Below, in pieces: positions 18,092 to 29,700 of a stretch of 64,000 nucleotides of DNA; the first letter of the stretch is position 1, and every line of letters starts with the position of its first letter. The notes under the pieces are model-generated. The model did no database searches. It saw nothing but the letters and a program-made list of their open reading frames with translations, and had not been told where the DNA came from. The stretch is from Cyanophora paradoxa (Eukaryota; Glaucocystophyceae; Cyanophorales; Cyanophoraceae). The position numbers and the translations under genes were made by a program. The DNA is taken from positions 1-64,000 of the forward strand of contig QPMI01000428.1 in the NCBI GenBank assembly GCA_004431415.1. The letters run 5' to 3'.

Positions 18092-20526
18092 TGTCCCGCA
18101 ACACCGGGAACTTGTGGATCTAGAATAGCGGAGAACGTAATAGGAGGCAATGGTAAAGAGGGCTGCACGTCCTCGGGCAAAGCCTCTGCTAAGGATGTGA
18201 GCTCAGCATGCATGGCCCGCCAAAAACCCTGCACCACAGGGCAATCAAAGAAAACGTGCCGCACTGAACGATGCTGCCCATCATTACAAGCGCGGCAAAA
18301 AATAGCCGCGACCGGCGGCCGTTGTAAAGATGGGAAAGCCTTATATCGGAGACGGAAGAGGACATCGAGCCACAGCATAGGAAAGGCACGAAGGGCGACG
18401 AGCTGAGACACGCGATTAAGAGGGAGATCCAGACCCCAGTGTTCTGAAGGCATCTTAGCCCTACTCCGCACCCGCCACAGTCGCTGTACCTCGAGCTGGT
18501 AAAAGCGCCGAACAGAAAAGCCCTGAAGCGTGAGCATCTTATCGAATGTGAAAGCAAAATTGCTGTAGGAAAGCGTAGCTGTCGAACCCGTGCCAAGCGA
18601 AACCAGAATTGGACGCGAACCTCTGCGCAAAGAAATAAAATACTGGGAGGAGAGCACATGAAGCGGCAAGAGGCCAGCTGGTACGCCAGGGTACAAGAGC
18701 GGATCTGGAGGGCGGCCACGGGGCCACGGGACGAAATCCAACACCCGTGGGACAATCTCACCTTCAAAAAGAGGGAAGGCCACAAAAAAGCCCGAGGGAC
18801 CCCTCAGATACACATATTTATCATCTTTCGATTTATACCATAAGAAACGTTCCGGTACGGCATTAGCAGTAAGCGTTGTAAGCCAACTGGATGGCAGGGC
18901 ACGACAAATTTGATCAAAGGCAGCAGTATAATCAACTAGCATTGCAGGGGGAGCACGAAATCGGTGCAACTGTACATCCCAAATGTCAGCGACGCGCTGT
19001 ACACCGGCTCTCGCAAACTCAGTATGTGTCTGTGCTGCAATGTCACTAGGAAGAACATATAAAGGATTAAGAAAAATAGGCTGGGTCAAAATTTGATGCA
19101 CGGTTGTAGGAGATGCAACGGCTTGACGATCTCGCCACGCCTCAAACAGCATCTGCCAAAGCGGTGGCAAATGCAATCTTGGCAAGATGGCAGACACATC
19201 AAGCCCCAAAATGACATTAGCATAAGAGAATGGAGCCAACTGACGGTCTATTTGGTATTGAATATATTCCTTCCAAGGAGCTGAACAGGCCGGGTCGTTA
19301 AGGAAGGCAAGCCATTTAGATTTTAAAGCCAGCGAAAACGTAACAATATCTGGGCAATTTAATCCACCGTCTTTAAACGGAAGCGCCGTAACATATGTAG
19401 ATACGGAGCCGCGTACACCCGAAAAGTTGCGGATTAAATTACTCCAAGCTTTATAACGATCACCTCCCGGTTCTAAAATATACAGCGGATAATGTAGTGA
19501 TCCCACAATAGCAGCCCACGCAAGTAAAACACCAGAGCGTAGAGGCATCCGATTCCGGTTAACTGACTGTGCGCGCAGAACGAGAGCAGCAGTCTTTTTA
19601 TTCCAAAACCGGTCATGCACTAGCTCCAGAGGGAACCCGAGATATTTGGCGATCTTGGCATCTGCGGAAATCTCAGAAGGATCAACCTTCATACGCTCAA
19701 AAGGACAATCAGGTGGAAGAGATAAATTTGAGTGCATGGGTAGTATATGCGATTTTTCGAGATTAATTTTCGCCCCTGTTAACCGTTGAAATTTCTTAAT
19801 GAGAGCGTCCCAAATGGGGAATTCCGCAAAGGAGGCAATAAGGGGAACAGTATCATCAGCAAACTGGAGGACCTTGCATATGGACCGCCCAGAAATTTGC
19901 ACCCCGCGTATACGGGGTTCAGTATCGATTAACATGATTAATAGATGCGCACACAAATTATATAGATATGGCGATAGAGGACCACCCTGCCGGACTCCGC
20001 ACCGGATGGGAAACCGAGGCGTTGTCCAGCCATTAATATGGATCATCCCCGACAGATCAGAATACAAAAGACGGACCCAGTCAGTAAAGTATGACCCAAA
20101 TCCATATTGATTCAAGGTCCAGAAAAGAAACTCCCAATTCACCCGATCATAGGCTTTGGAGAAATCAAGGAACCCAAACAAAGTTCCTCGAGATCGGGAT
20201 TATCCCCCTCATAATACATCAATAAATATACGAGCATAAATTGATGCACCGCAGAACGTTTGGTGATAAAACCCGACTGATATTTTGATATTAAGCGGGG
20301 CATGATAGGGGTCAAGCGGTTAGATAATGCCCGCTCGACTGCTCGCTCCTCTACATTCGATAGAGCGATAGGCCGACGGTTAGTGACCAAAGTCGCATCC
20401 GTACCAGGTTTCGGAATTGGGACAATGAGGATATCTCGTAGCGAGCCAGGGGCCGCCTTCCGATTATGCATAGCCTTAAGGTATTCCATAAAATCTGGAC
20501 CAATGTCGCCCCAGAAAGTACTATAA
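18088..20526 (-). pseudogene. LINE reverse transcriptase (ORF2 middle), frameshifted
   Basis: RT motifs are clear: RPIALSN and KYQSGFI in the piece at 20489-20139, then FLDFSKAYDRVNW, GVRQGGPLSPYL and the catalytic QFADDT (about 19850) in the long frame ending at 18088. The two pieces are joined by a frame change near 20183. Past the RT the frame carries thumb and connection sequence and a Cys-His segment (CRACNDGQHRSVRHVFFDC) like the zf-RVT domain of plant and algal LINEs. Confidence 0.85.
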
Positions 20527-20536
20527 AATTCAGGTA

Positions 20537-22091
20537 CTAAACCATCAAGTCCAGGGATTTTCTAAGCCCAGATATATCCTTAAACGATTGCAACAATTCA
20601 TAGGCGGCCAGTGGGGTATCGAGATCCACGGCCTCCCGCGGAATGAGTTTATAAGGCGCATACAGTGACGCACATTCAGCCCGTTCATCACGATGCGCCG
20701 CCACCACACTTTGAGCTTGCTGACCATCGTATAAATCAGCGAAATGAGCTGCCGACAACGTCATAAGCACAAAGGGATTATCAGAAGCATAAGAGGGATC
20801 CGGGGTGTTGGCCGGCCGGAGTTTATTCTCACATCCGGTCTCCTGCTCAGCAGTTCCGAAATAATGAGTGAAAAACTCCCGCCTCGATGTGGCCTCGTTC
20901 TGACTTGAGAATAGCGAGTCAGCTTGAACGGCAGCCCTACACACTTGAGGCATGCGCTCCCGCAGCTCTCTATAAAGAGCAGAGCGGCCACTCAAGAAAC
21001 TGTCCCGTAAGATCTCGCCCTGCGAATAGGCGGTGATGAGACGTTCGAGACGTTTCATGGCAGACCAGTAAGCCGACTTATTCTTGCGCCGCTCAGTCGA
21101 CTCCCACGCAGAGAGAGCAGTCTGTAGATACCGTTTAAGAGCTTCGAAGCGAAGAATAGAATCGGATGCAGGCGAAGGCCACTCAGCACGCCACATCTGA
21201 AAAACCTTCCGAATTTCAGCGAGATACGCTGGGTTCTTCCCATAAAGGTCCCATCGCATCTTCCAGCGACCCGGCCCACGCTGATGAACTGGAGGGGACA
21301 GCGTGAGTTGAATTCCAATGTGATCAGAAAGAGGCCTATCAAGATGTCTGGAAGTGTATTTCATCCATGGGACGAGCACTGGGTTCCATGCGAGTAGGGA
21401 TTGAGAGACAAAGAAATAATCTAGACGAGATTCGACGGCCCCGAGGCTGCCTGGGCATTAGTCCGATAAAACGTTTTAAATCGATTAGACCGGCGCTCAT
21501 CCGTACAAAGCGATGCAACATCCTGGAGTTGATATTGCGAGCAAACCGCTTCAAAGGATGCAGGGGCGACACCCGCCCCGAAGTACTGTTCGCGTCAGAA
21601 GGCAAAAGGTGAAAGTTAAAATCACCACATAAGATTAAATGGGACCCCACAGGAACGACCGACTCCAGAGTATGACACAATGTCTCGTAGAAGCCTAACC
21701 GTTCAGCATCCTGAACAGGTGCGTAAATGTTGCACAGGTAAATATTTACAGTTCCAGAGCGCAACAGGAACAGCTGCAGCCGGGAACTCTGTGCAGGAGC
21801 TAGCGAGGTAATGCTAAATCGCTTATTAGGGAAGAGAGTAGCTACACCTTGACTGGCAACTTCTGGATTGAAAGCCCAGTACGAAGGGGTAGCCCCCCAC
21901 TTGCCTTTCAGAAAAGCAGCGTCTACTTTACTCGATACGTGAGTTTCCTGTAAACAAACTATGGATTTGCGAGACTGTTCACGAGCACACTTAAGGAGAT
22001 AATCAACGTGGTGCATACCAAGTGAAGCACAGAAGCTTGTGTCTCCTACTAATTTCCCTGCAACGTTCAGGGAGACAATATTGATGGCCAT
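20537..22091 (-). pseudogene. LINE endonuclease (APE type) and linker, frameshifted
   Basis: The ATG at 22091 opens a frame with LNVAG, then VCLQETH and CGDFNFH, the Asn, Glu and Asp-x-Asn motifs of AP-endonuclease-like nucleases. Frame changes near 21480 and 21440 move the reading through SRLDYFFVSQSLL into the frame that ends with SDHIGIQL, the final catalytic SDH. The frame then runs as a helical linker to 20537, where another frame change leads into the RT. All catalytic motifs are thus present but in three frames. Confidence 0.8.
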
Positions 22092-22567
22092 AGTATGATC
22101 ACGGTGGTTTAAAGAATCCAGAGAAAACTATGTACAAGCTTAAATTGAAGAAGGGCAAAATACGAGACGACCCTACTTGCCAGTGCCAGAACCGGCACAA
22201 GTGCCAGAACCGGCACCCCGAACGCGTGTTGGAATTGTACGGCCGGCGGCAGCGATCTGCATGTTCGTCATCTCCGTGGGCAGGCCAGCGGGCTGCGCTC
22301 AGAAACAAGGTGAGGGCGAGTTGAAAAAAGTAATAAGAGTGCCAATTTATGAGATGTCTATGCATCGTATTTAAACAGTAATCCAGTTTTAAAGCCCAGA
22401 TCAGAACAATTGCAAGTTCAAGGTGCCGCAGCTGCAGCGCAGCCTTGGCATCATGCCGCAGCTGCAGTGCAGCTTTGGCAGTCCACAACCCCAACTGCAG
22501 CGCAGCCGGGGGGCCACCAACTGTACACCCCTATTAGATCTGAACAAAAAGAAAGAGCTCACCGGGT
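22092..22567 (-). other. LINE inter-ORF spacer
   Basis: Between ORF1 and ORF2. It contains a short imperfect repeat of GCCGCAGCTGCAG-type sequence (about 22425-22510). The open frames here are low-complexity and I do not regard them as genes. Confidence 0.45.
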
Positions 22568-23722
22568 CTATAGCCATGTCCGAAGGGCCGCCAGCGGAGC
22601 CAGAGGGGCGGGAGGTGCGGCAGAGGCCTTCCCGGCCCGGGCTTGGAGAATGGCCTGAAGGGGGAAGACAATGCGGTGGGCAGGCTTGGAGAGCTGTCCG
22701 TCAGGCCCTGGCGGGGCGGAGAGCTCAAGGCCCATAGGACCAGTTGCCTCTGTCCAACGCGGGCCAGTTGCTGGGTAAGAATAAGTAAACTGATCAGCTG
22801 CAGGCTTATCTGCAGCTGCGCTGGGCCCAGCTGCGGCTGTCTCCTTGCGGGCCGCCTTCTGAGGCCGGGACGCTGAGGACGGAGTGGACGCGGCGGAGAG
22901 TTTGGAGGTATGAAATTCAGAGAGAGAGGGGTGATGGTCAGCTAGGGGATGAGGAAGGTGAGGCCGGCCTCCGCAACCATACAGGCGGCAGTCCCGCCAG
23001 CTGGCCGCCACACGAAGCTCAAGCCCGTCGCCAAAGGTAACCGTATTAGGAAGAGCAACTTGCACATCGAGCGGGGGCAGCTCAGAGAGATAGATCTTCA
23101 TAATCCCGGCTGGCATGCCCCGCTGCTGATAATGAATGTGCCGGACTTTCAGGCCGCGCTGCGCCAGCCAATGGCGGATAGGGTCCTCATCGGGCCGATG
23201 CTGAAACTTCTCAAGCCAGATCCAGTGATCCTGGCCCTGCGGGCGCTGAAGCGGCGGCTGGCCAGGGTCAGGAGGCAGACCGCCCGCCGGCGGCGTCGGC
23301 TCACGGCCGACAATCCAAGCGGCCGCAAGAATGCCAAGGGCTGGAACGGCCAACTGGAGGCCAGCTGCACCGACCGATGTCAGGAACCGCTCACAATGCG
23401 CAGTACTACTGAAGATCACAAGAAAACCGCGACCCCAGCGCGCGACCGAATGCGCTGGCTCGCTGGTAAGAGCGCTCACACGCTCAGTGATCAGCTGCTG
23501 TAGCGCATCGAAGGCCGGCTGCGTGTAGAAGGTCCAAGCAGTCGGAGGAATGATGCTAGCATAACTGAAGGTTGGCGGATAGAGCTGGGCGACGGTCGCA
23601 ACAGTAACAAGCGTGAGCACTGTCAATGGCACAGCGCTAGTCGGAAACAGCCGCTGCCACTCCGCCTGCAGCGGGGCAAGGTCGAAGTTGGCTGTCGCCC
23701 GGTTCTGCTCTGATCGCGGCAT
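22568..23722 (-). CDS. LINE ORF1 protein
   Basis: About 384 residues from the ATG at 23722 (the frame is open eight codons further, to a GTG). The first half is hydrophobic and Ala/Pro-rich, with PPTFSYASIIPPTAWTFYT and a possible RNA-recognition-like fold (RGFLVIFSSTAHCERFL). The second half has GLKVRHIHYQQRGMPAG and a Lys/Ala/Ser-rich tail. ORF1 proteins of LINEs bind the element's RNA; here that role is inferred from position, not from a diagnostic motif. The frame is unbroken, unlike ORF2. Confidence 0.55.
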   Translation of the reverse strand: MPRSEQNRATANFDLAPLQAEWQRLFPTSAVPLTVLTLVTVATVAQLYPPTFSYASIIPPTAWTFYTQPAFDALQQLITERVSALTSEPAHSVARWGRGFLVIFSSTAHCERFLTSVGAAGLQLAVPALGILAAAWIVGREPTPPAGGLPPDPGQPPLQRPQGQDHWIWLEKFQHRPDEDPIRHWLAQRGLKVRHIHYQQRGMPAGIMKIYLSELPPLDVQVALPNTVTFGDGLELRVAASWRDCRLYGCGGRPHLPHPLADHHPSLSEFHTSKLSAASTPSSASRPQKAARKETAAAGPSAAADKPAADQFTYSYPATGPRWTEATGPMGLELSAPPGPDGQLSKPAHRIVFPLQAILQARAGKASAAPPAPLAPLAALRTWL

Positions 23723-23825
23723 ACGCTCAAGCTCGTCTAGAGCCACAGATTACGATCCAGATGGTTGACGTGAGAGACGTGCACGCGTCTGGGCTAACAG
23801 ACGCGCTCCCGCAGCGCGGGGGGGT

Positions 23826-23845
23826 ACTTAAATATATAAAACTTG
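23826..23845 (-). promoter_or_regulatory. TATA-like box upstream of LINE ORF1
   Basis: On the minus strand the sequence reads GTTTTATATATTTAAG about 105 bp before the ORF1 ATG, followed by a GC-rich leader. Many LINEs use internal promoters, so this is tentative. Confidence 0.25.
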
Positions 23846-23870
23846 GCCCTTCCTGAGGCGAAATACTGGA

Positions 23871-24016
23871 GCCCGAAATTAGTGGATCGTAAACTTTTCA
23901 GGCTTGTATGGGGCGGTAATTGTGGGGGGTATAGTATAAGATGGCTTAGCAGGAGGGAAATACTGGATTACGAAATTAGTAGACTGAGTCAAGATTTCGG
24001 TCCACTAATTTCGGGC
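23871..24016. repeat. MITE-like element with 16-bp inverted ends
   Basis: GCCCGAAATTAGTGGA at 23871-23886 is exactly inverted at 24001-24016. GAAATACTGG-type motifs occur just outside the left end and again internally. The segment 23893-23925 (CTTTTCAGGCTTG...TATGGGGCGGTAA) recurs, inverted, at 50283-50331. Confidence 0.5.
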
Positions 24017-24069
24017 TCAACTAATTTTCAGCGTCCAGCTAGTATTTTCCTGCTATACGGTAGTCGTAA

Positions 24070-24640
24070 CTTCCACTCGTAAGTTCCGTAACTTACCTCA
24101 AGTTACCTGCAGTGTCGAGTCACTGTCGACGTCCTGCAGCTGCACACTCATGATCATCATGGCATGCCATGATGACTCAGTGATCAGTGACTGTACATGT
24201 GCCAATTCTGGCGGTCATTAAGTTCTTTTTTTCTGGTGAATTAAGTTCAACGGTTCAACGGTTACTAAGTTAGGCGTCGCTTTGCTTAAACTCTGGATTT
24301 CTTCTATGGCGCCGCGGCGCCACACAAAAGCAGCCGTTTAGCCCTACCCCGGGCGGGCTGGCCCCCCCGAGAATTGCCGTTACTTAAAATTGCCGAATTC
24401 GGCCTCTCTACATGCAATATACGGCAATTTAAAACATCGGCTAAAAAAGCATTCCGGCCTACAGCTACCGTGTAATACTTATCTACTGCGCCACAAATTA
24501 CTGCCGCAGTGCGTTCCATAATTAATTTCTGCGCCGGTAGGCGCTTTAATTTGATTACTGCCGTGAACGGTGAACGTTACTAACTTAGTAAGTTAGTACA
24601 ATGTAATGTAACTTTTTATGTAAGCTGGTACTATGACTCA
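24070..24640. other. Host intergenic DNA with part of a dispersed repeat
   Basis: No gene seen. The part at 24458-24555 (CTACCGTGTAATACTTATC...CTGCGCCACAAATTACTGC) matches, in inverted orientation, the right part of the MITE-like element at 52140-52397. A GGCGCCGCGGCGCC palindrome lies at about 24309. Confidence 0.5.
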
Positions 24641-25675
24641 GTGAGGTAGGCTTGCGACTAGCTCGGAGCCCCCCCGGCTCTAGTCAAGTCAAGCCGCCCA
24701 GACTCCTGGCTCTAGCCGCTAGCTAGTTTGGCTAGCGGAGGCGCCTTCGGCGCCTAACTAGCCGGCTAGCTAGTTTCGGGCTTCTCCCCCCCCCTCTAGC
24801 CGCCTCTAGTCCCGCGAAAAGCACGTCTATCGTGTTGTTGAACGCGAAAACATGCTCGCAATCACCTTAACATCACCTTGACACTCTTTTGAGGCTTCAA
24901 ATCACAAGTTTTACACTCTTTCCTAGCCAGTTCTCCCCCTTTCTGTACCCCTTCTGAGGGGTAGCCCCCCCCCTGGGGGCCCGGCTGGCCGACGGCTGGC
25001 CAGTCGGCTAGCCTGATGGCCCGCTAGTCGGGCTGGCCAGCCGACTAGCGTTCCCAAGAGGGCGGCTAGAGTCGCGGGCCGAGGGCCGCTAGTCAAGCCG
25101 GCTAGCTACTAGGGCTAGTCGGCTTGACTAGAGCCGCAAGCCTACTATGAGGCAGTATGAGCGCTCAGTGTCAGAGTCAGTGATCGTGAATCGTGCCACG
25201 GTGATCATGATCAGGCTCAGATCAGCTAGCGCACTGTACAGTCCGACGGTACTGCGGCAGTGCCGCCGCCGCAGCCTGGCAGTGCGCGCACCGGTACCGT
25301 GACTCATCAGCCTGGCACTGGCTGCCAGTGGCTGGCAGTGAGTCAGTGACTGCCCGGCCCGGCGGGCCCGGGGGCCGGCGGTGCGCACTGCCGCAGTGCG
25401 GCCCGGCGGCATGCCCGCGCCGGCGTCGGCCCCGCGGCCGGCCGCGGCCGTGCCTGCAAGGCCAACTACCAGTAGTACTAAAAGTTAGCCGGCTGCGCAT
25501 GCAAGGCCTTGCATGGCAATGCATGCGCACTGCGGCAGGCTAGCGATAGCCGCTGAGCAGCCTCCTCGTCAGTGAGTCGTCACGGCCCGCGGGCCGCGGC
25601 GTCGCGTTCGGCAGCTGCAGCTGCAGGCGACGCGTACGGCAGCCCACGATCATCGCGTACAAAGGCAGGATATCG
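24640..25675. other. GC-rich palindromic intergenic region
   Basis: Dense with GCTAGC, CTAG, GGCCGGC and GGCTGGCC palindromes (for example 24720-24780 and 24975-25130), so the DNA can form many short hairpins. Open frames on both strands are arginine/alanine-rich low-complexity and are not credible genes. Confidence 0.5.
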
Positions 25676-26230
25676 ATGAGCAACCCTAGGCCTTCCATCT
25701 CGAGCCCTCGAGCTCGGGGTTCGAGATGTAAATCGCTCTCGCTGCAGCTGGCCATGGTCGCACTCGCCGCAGCGGTGCTCCTCGGCTGCAGCTGCCCCGG
25801 TGACTGCAGCTGCCCCGGCCCCCGGCCGCGGGTCACCGCCCGTAGCGATTGCAAGCTGCACGCACATGTGTAACTGCAGATATAAATCTCTAGATCTAGA
25901 CCGTGAGCTTGTTTCGCGCGAACGTTAACGCCAACGCGCATGCACATGCGCAGGGGTCGGGGCGCTCTCGGACCGCCTGCTGCCGGGCATCCGCTCGCTG
26001 CCCGTCGGGAGCGGCTGGAGCGACATCGCCCAGGGGAACTACACATTCTGTTTGGGAAATGATCCTGGCGCAGGCGGCTCCCCGCCCGTGGAAGGTGAGT
26101 TGACGGTTGCAATTGTGCTTGCGATCATCGAATTGCGATCATATGCATGCTCGACGGTCCTGTTTACGCACATGTATATATGCGCCCGCAGGAACTGGCA
26201 CTGGGGCGAAGTTCGTCGATGGAATTACGA
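25676..26230 (+). CDS. 5' exons of a secreted host protein gene (interrupted)
   Basis: Exon 1 (25676-25799) encodes a basic start and a hydrophobic signal peptide (LQLAMVALAAAVLLGCSC). A GT-AG intron leads in the correct phase to exon 2 (25954-26094), which encodes GVGALSDRLLPGIRSLP and a Gly/Pro-rich end. A second GT-AG intron leads to exon 3 from 26192 (GTGTGAKFVDGIT, possible donor near 26230). The gene runs into the Polinton left end at 26472. Exons of a secreted protein on the same strand resume at 37487 beyond the Polinton, so these are probably the two halves of one split gene; the joining phase is unresolved. Function unknown. Confidence 0.5.
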
Positions 26231-26471
26231 GTGCGTACGATCATAATCATGAGCATAATACTTCAGAACTTCGGGATATCGTAGTATCTGCGAATAAACG
26301 CTGCTCCAGCTCGCTAATGATCAATCGCGGTCGCATTCAGGTCTCCATTACTCGCAGTTCAATGGTTGGTGTATCTATACATGAACTTATAAGCCTAGAG
26401 CTTTCGCCGTAGTATCACGCACTTACGCACCGTGGCCGCCGGCCGCGGCGCGCGTGCGCAGGATACCTCTA

Positions 26472-26594
26472 CCTATCTAAATAGCGGAGAGGTTTCCAGG
26501 TTCTAGCTAGACGATAAAACTATATAATCGAAGCTGATTGCATATGCGAGTTTAGGTTCTAGTTAGTCAATAATACTGTGTGGATGATAGCGCC
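26472..26594. repeat. Left terminal inverted repeat of Polinton copy 1
   Basis: Identical over 123 bp to the reverse complement of 36892-37014 and to 57291-57413. It starts CCTATCTAAATAGCGG and ends GATGATAGCGCC. It contains two AGGTTCTAG(C/T)TAG motifs. Confidence 0.95.
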
Positions 26595-26723
26595 GGTCTT
26601 TGAATCACCAAAGGGTCACCGCAATTGAGGTTTCTCTTATTTTGTCTTAAAGAGATCCCTTTCCAATATTGCTATGTGAAGTTGCGTTTGGAACAAGCAA
26701 AAAAATTGTGATATATACTTCCA
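26595..26723 (+). promoter_or_regulatory. Polymerase leader with TATA-like box
   Basis: 129 bp between the terminal repeat and the polymerase ATG. TGATATATAC ends about 6 bp before the ATG and an A-run precedes it. No gene is seen. The closeness of the TATA-like box to the start suggests a very short leader. Confidence 0.35.
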
Positions 26724-29700
26724 ATGGACGTTACCCAAAATAATGCAGCGACTCGGCGCTTCCGGTTGGCCAGAATCAAAGACCAGATCGAAGCGCTCGC
26801 GATTTCATTGTATAATCGACGCGTCATACATGGAGCTTTCAAAAATAAATTGATTAGAATTTCAGCACAAGGGTCGAGAACACGGTTTGCAACTTTGGAA
26901 AAGTACGCTTCACTTTTGAACGAACTTGCAAGACTTCCTAGGCCAGCGCGTCCTGTGTCAGGTCGTCGACTAGAGCTGGCGATCGCAGAGGTGCAGGCAG
27001 AGATCGTCCGTGGCTTTGCCGAGCTGCCTGAGGATGACGGTGGAAATGATGTTCAAATCAATGACGGAAATACTACAACAGCGCTTGACGGGCGATATGC
27101 GGAGTGGAAATACCAATTGCCTCGCGGTTCTGGCCGCGTAACATCAATGCAAGCTCGCTTCGAGAATTCTGAGCAGTTCAAACAGAATGCTATATCATTC
27201 GTAAGCGCCCAGGTAAATCTTGCAGAGGCGGTAAGAATGGGCATTGCACTACAAATCTCTGGATTGGGTGTCTACAGAAAGCCAGAGACAGATTCTACGA
27301 TCGCTATCGTTATTGAACATCGTCGTTTCGATCGCATCGAGCCAGGGACAAGCATTGAGGCGGCCTTGCGTTCACAGCTCGAAGAATTAGACATGATCTC
27401 GGCAGAGAAAAGCAGGGATTCCTCAGTATTTGACACGTGGGTGTATCTGGTCTTTAAAACTGTGCGCTATTTCCGCAGGATTGGTGGCCGTGGCCGAGGC
27501 TTTGTACTGCCAAAGTGGCTCTCAGACAAGCACGCGCTTATCAATATAAATGCACCGAACAACGAGTGCTTTAAATACGCAGTCCTTGCTGCTCGCAATC
27601 CATTGGGCGAAGGTGTTGATTCTCGGCATGCAGGGAACTACCGCCAGCACGAGACATCGCTGGACTGCTCAATGCTTACATATCCGACCCCGCTTGACTC
27701 GAGGATGTTCACCAAATTCGAGCAAGCAAATAACGTCAAGCTCTGCGTTTATACAACTGCTCTAGATAAGCAGGATATCATACCAATCCATATCAGTGCT
27801 GCGAGAGACGCAATCCCAATACTGTATGTGCCGGCTGGGGAGGGAAACGATGTCGGGCATTACCTCTGGATTAAGAGCGTCTCACGACTGTTCCGAAAGA
27901 ACGAATCAAATGCAAAGCACTATTGCTTAGCCTGCCAGGTCGGTTTTAGCTCAGATCAAGCATTTGAAAATCATCTGAAATATGACCGTTGCCTTGATCG
28001 GGATGAACACGCAAGAGATGTTCTGCCGGAGAAAGGAGCACATATCCAGAAGTTTATTAACTTTGAGTACTCAATCCGGCAACGTCTGGTCGGATATGCT
28101 GATTCAGAGACGATTACAATGCCAATTCCCTGCATTAGTGGAAAGACCGAAAAGAAAGGTGTGCATGTGATTGCTTCAGTCGGCTGTCTGGTTGTATCTT
28201 CAAAAGGTGAACAGTTTTGTTTCAAATACATGGGTTCGGAGAGCGAGGACTGCACTGAGAAGTTCGTGCAATGGTTGGACGAAATGGAACCACAATTCCG
28301 AGAGCTTTTGCGAGAGACTGCACCAATCCAGATTACTCAGGAAGAGGAGCAGCGTTTTCAAACGACGACCGAGTGCTACATGTGCAAGAACACGTTCAAG
28401 GATGCGAAAGACAAGCACCGTGATCACTGCCACGAATCTGGCCGATATTTCGGGGCTGCCTGCAGAGCTTGCAATCGACGCCGCGCGAAATCAGCTGCTG
28501 TTCCATTATTCTGGCACAACGGTCGAGGATTTGACTTCCACCTGCTCGTACGTGCTCTAGCATCTGGCTATAACCGTCGTTTAGCAGCTTGGAAGGAGTT
28601 TCAAGCGCATGTCGAAAGCGAGTTTGAAAGCAAGTACGGTGGGCGTGAGATGACCCCAGAGCAGAAAAAGAAGGCGAAGAAGGGGCTCGAACGCCGGCTC
28701 CGCCCGCAGAGTCTCCTTTCGATAAAATTCGATCAGGTCTTCCAGAATAGCGAGCGAATTTCGCAGTTCAAGTATGGAATTTACGTTCTACGGGACTCGG
28801 CTCAGCACTTGAATGCGAGCTTGGACGACCTTGCAAAGGCTCTGCCCGCGGAGAAGAAGAAGATCACGCGCTCGCTGTATCTGGACGAGACTCGGTTCAA
28901 GCTGATGACTAGCAAAGGGATTTACCCTTATGACTACATGACGAGCTGGGCTCGCTTTCAGGAGTCTAAACTGCCTGCACGTCGTTATTTCAAAAATCAG
29001 CTTAAACAGAAGAAATGCACGAAAGATGAGTACGCACATGCGAAGGCTGTTTGGCGAGAGCTCGGCTGCAGAACGCTATCAGGCTATACAATGGAGTATA
29101 TGATGACAGATATCGCGTTACTAGCTGACGTGTTTGAAAACTATCGTGATACGTGTATTGAAACGTATGGCCTAGATCCTAGCTATTTTATGTCATCGCC
29201 GGGATTTGCTTGGCAGGCAGCACTTAAGCACACTGGAGTGAAGCTCGAGCTCTTTCACGAGGGGCAGCAGGATATGCACAGATTTATAGAATCCGGGATC
29301 AGGGGCGGAATCTCAATGATCTCAAAACGCTACGCACGAGCTGAGAACAAATATTTGAGCATAAAGTTCAACAAGTACACCCACGCTGTTGAGCCTACAG
29401 TCTCACAGTCTACATGCATTTCTAACTACTACCGAACACACAAGGAATCGTGGCTCATGTACCTCGATGCAAACAACTTGTACGGCGTCGCAATGAAGCG
29501 CAAGCTACCCACAGGAGATTTCCGCTGGGATAAACTAGATCAAGACGTTGATGTAATGCAGTACGTTGCAAGCCTTGACGCGGATGGAGCTCGTGGCTAT
29601 GCTCTCGAAGTCGATATGTACATGCCTGAGCATCTCCATGACGAGTTCTCAGACTATCCGCTGGCCCCTGAACGGATGTGTGTGTCCAAGGAACACCTAT

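Larger units (their letters stand above)
17054..23850 (-). mobile_element. Non-LTR retrotransposon (LINE, APE endonuclease type), frameshifted
   Basis: On the minus strand the order is TATA-like promoter, ORF1 (about 23722-22568), a 480-bp spacer and ORF2 (22091-17054) with apurinic-type endonuclease, reverse transcriptase and a C-terminal extension containing a C2H2 finger. Several frame changes interrupt ORF2, so this copy is inactive as written. Its structure resembles the L1/Tx1-like group. No target-site duplication was identified. Confidence 0.85.

Noticed and set aside
22099-22494. Minus-strand open frame between LINE ORF1 and ORF2
   Set aside because: It covers a GCAGCTGCAG-type repeat, has no domain, and sits exactly in the expected inter-ORF spacer.
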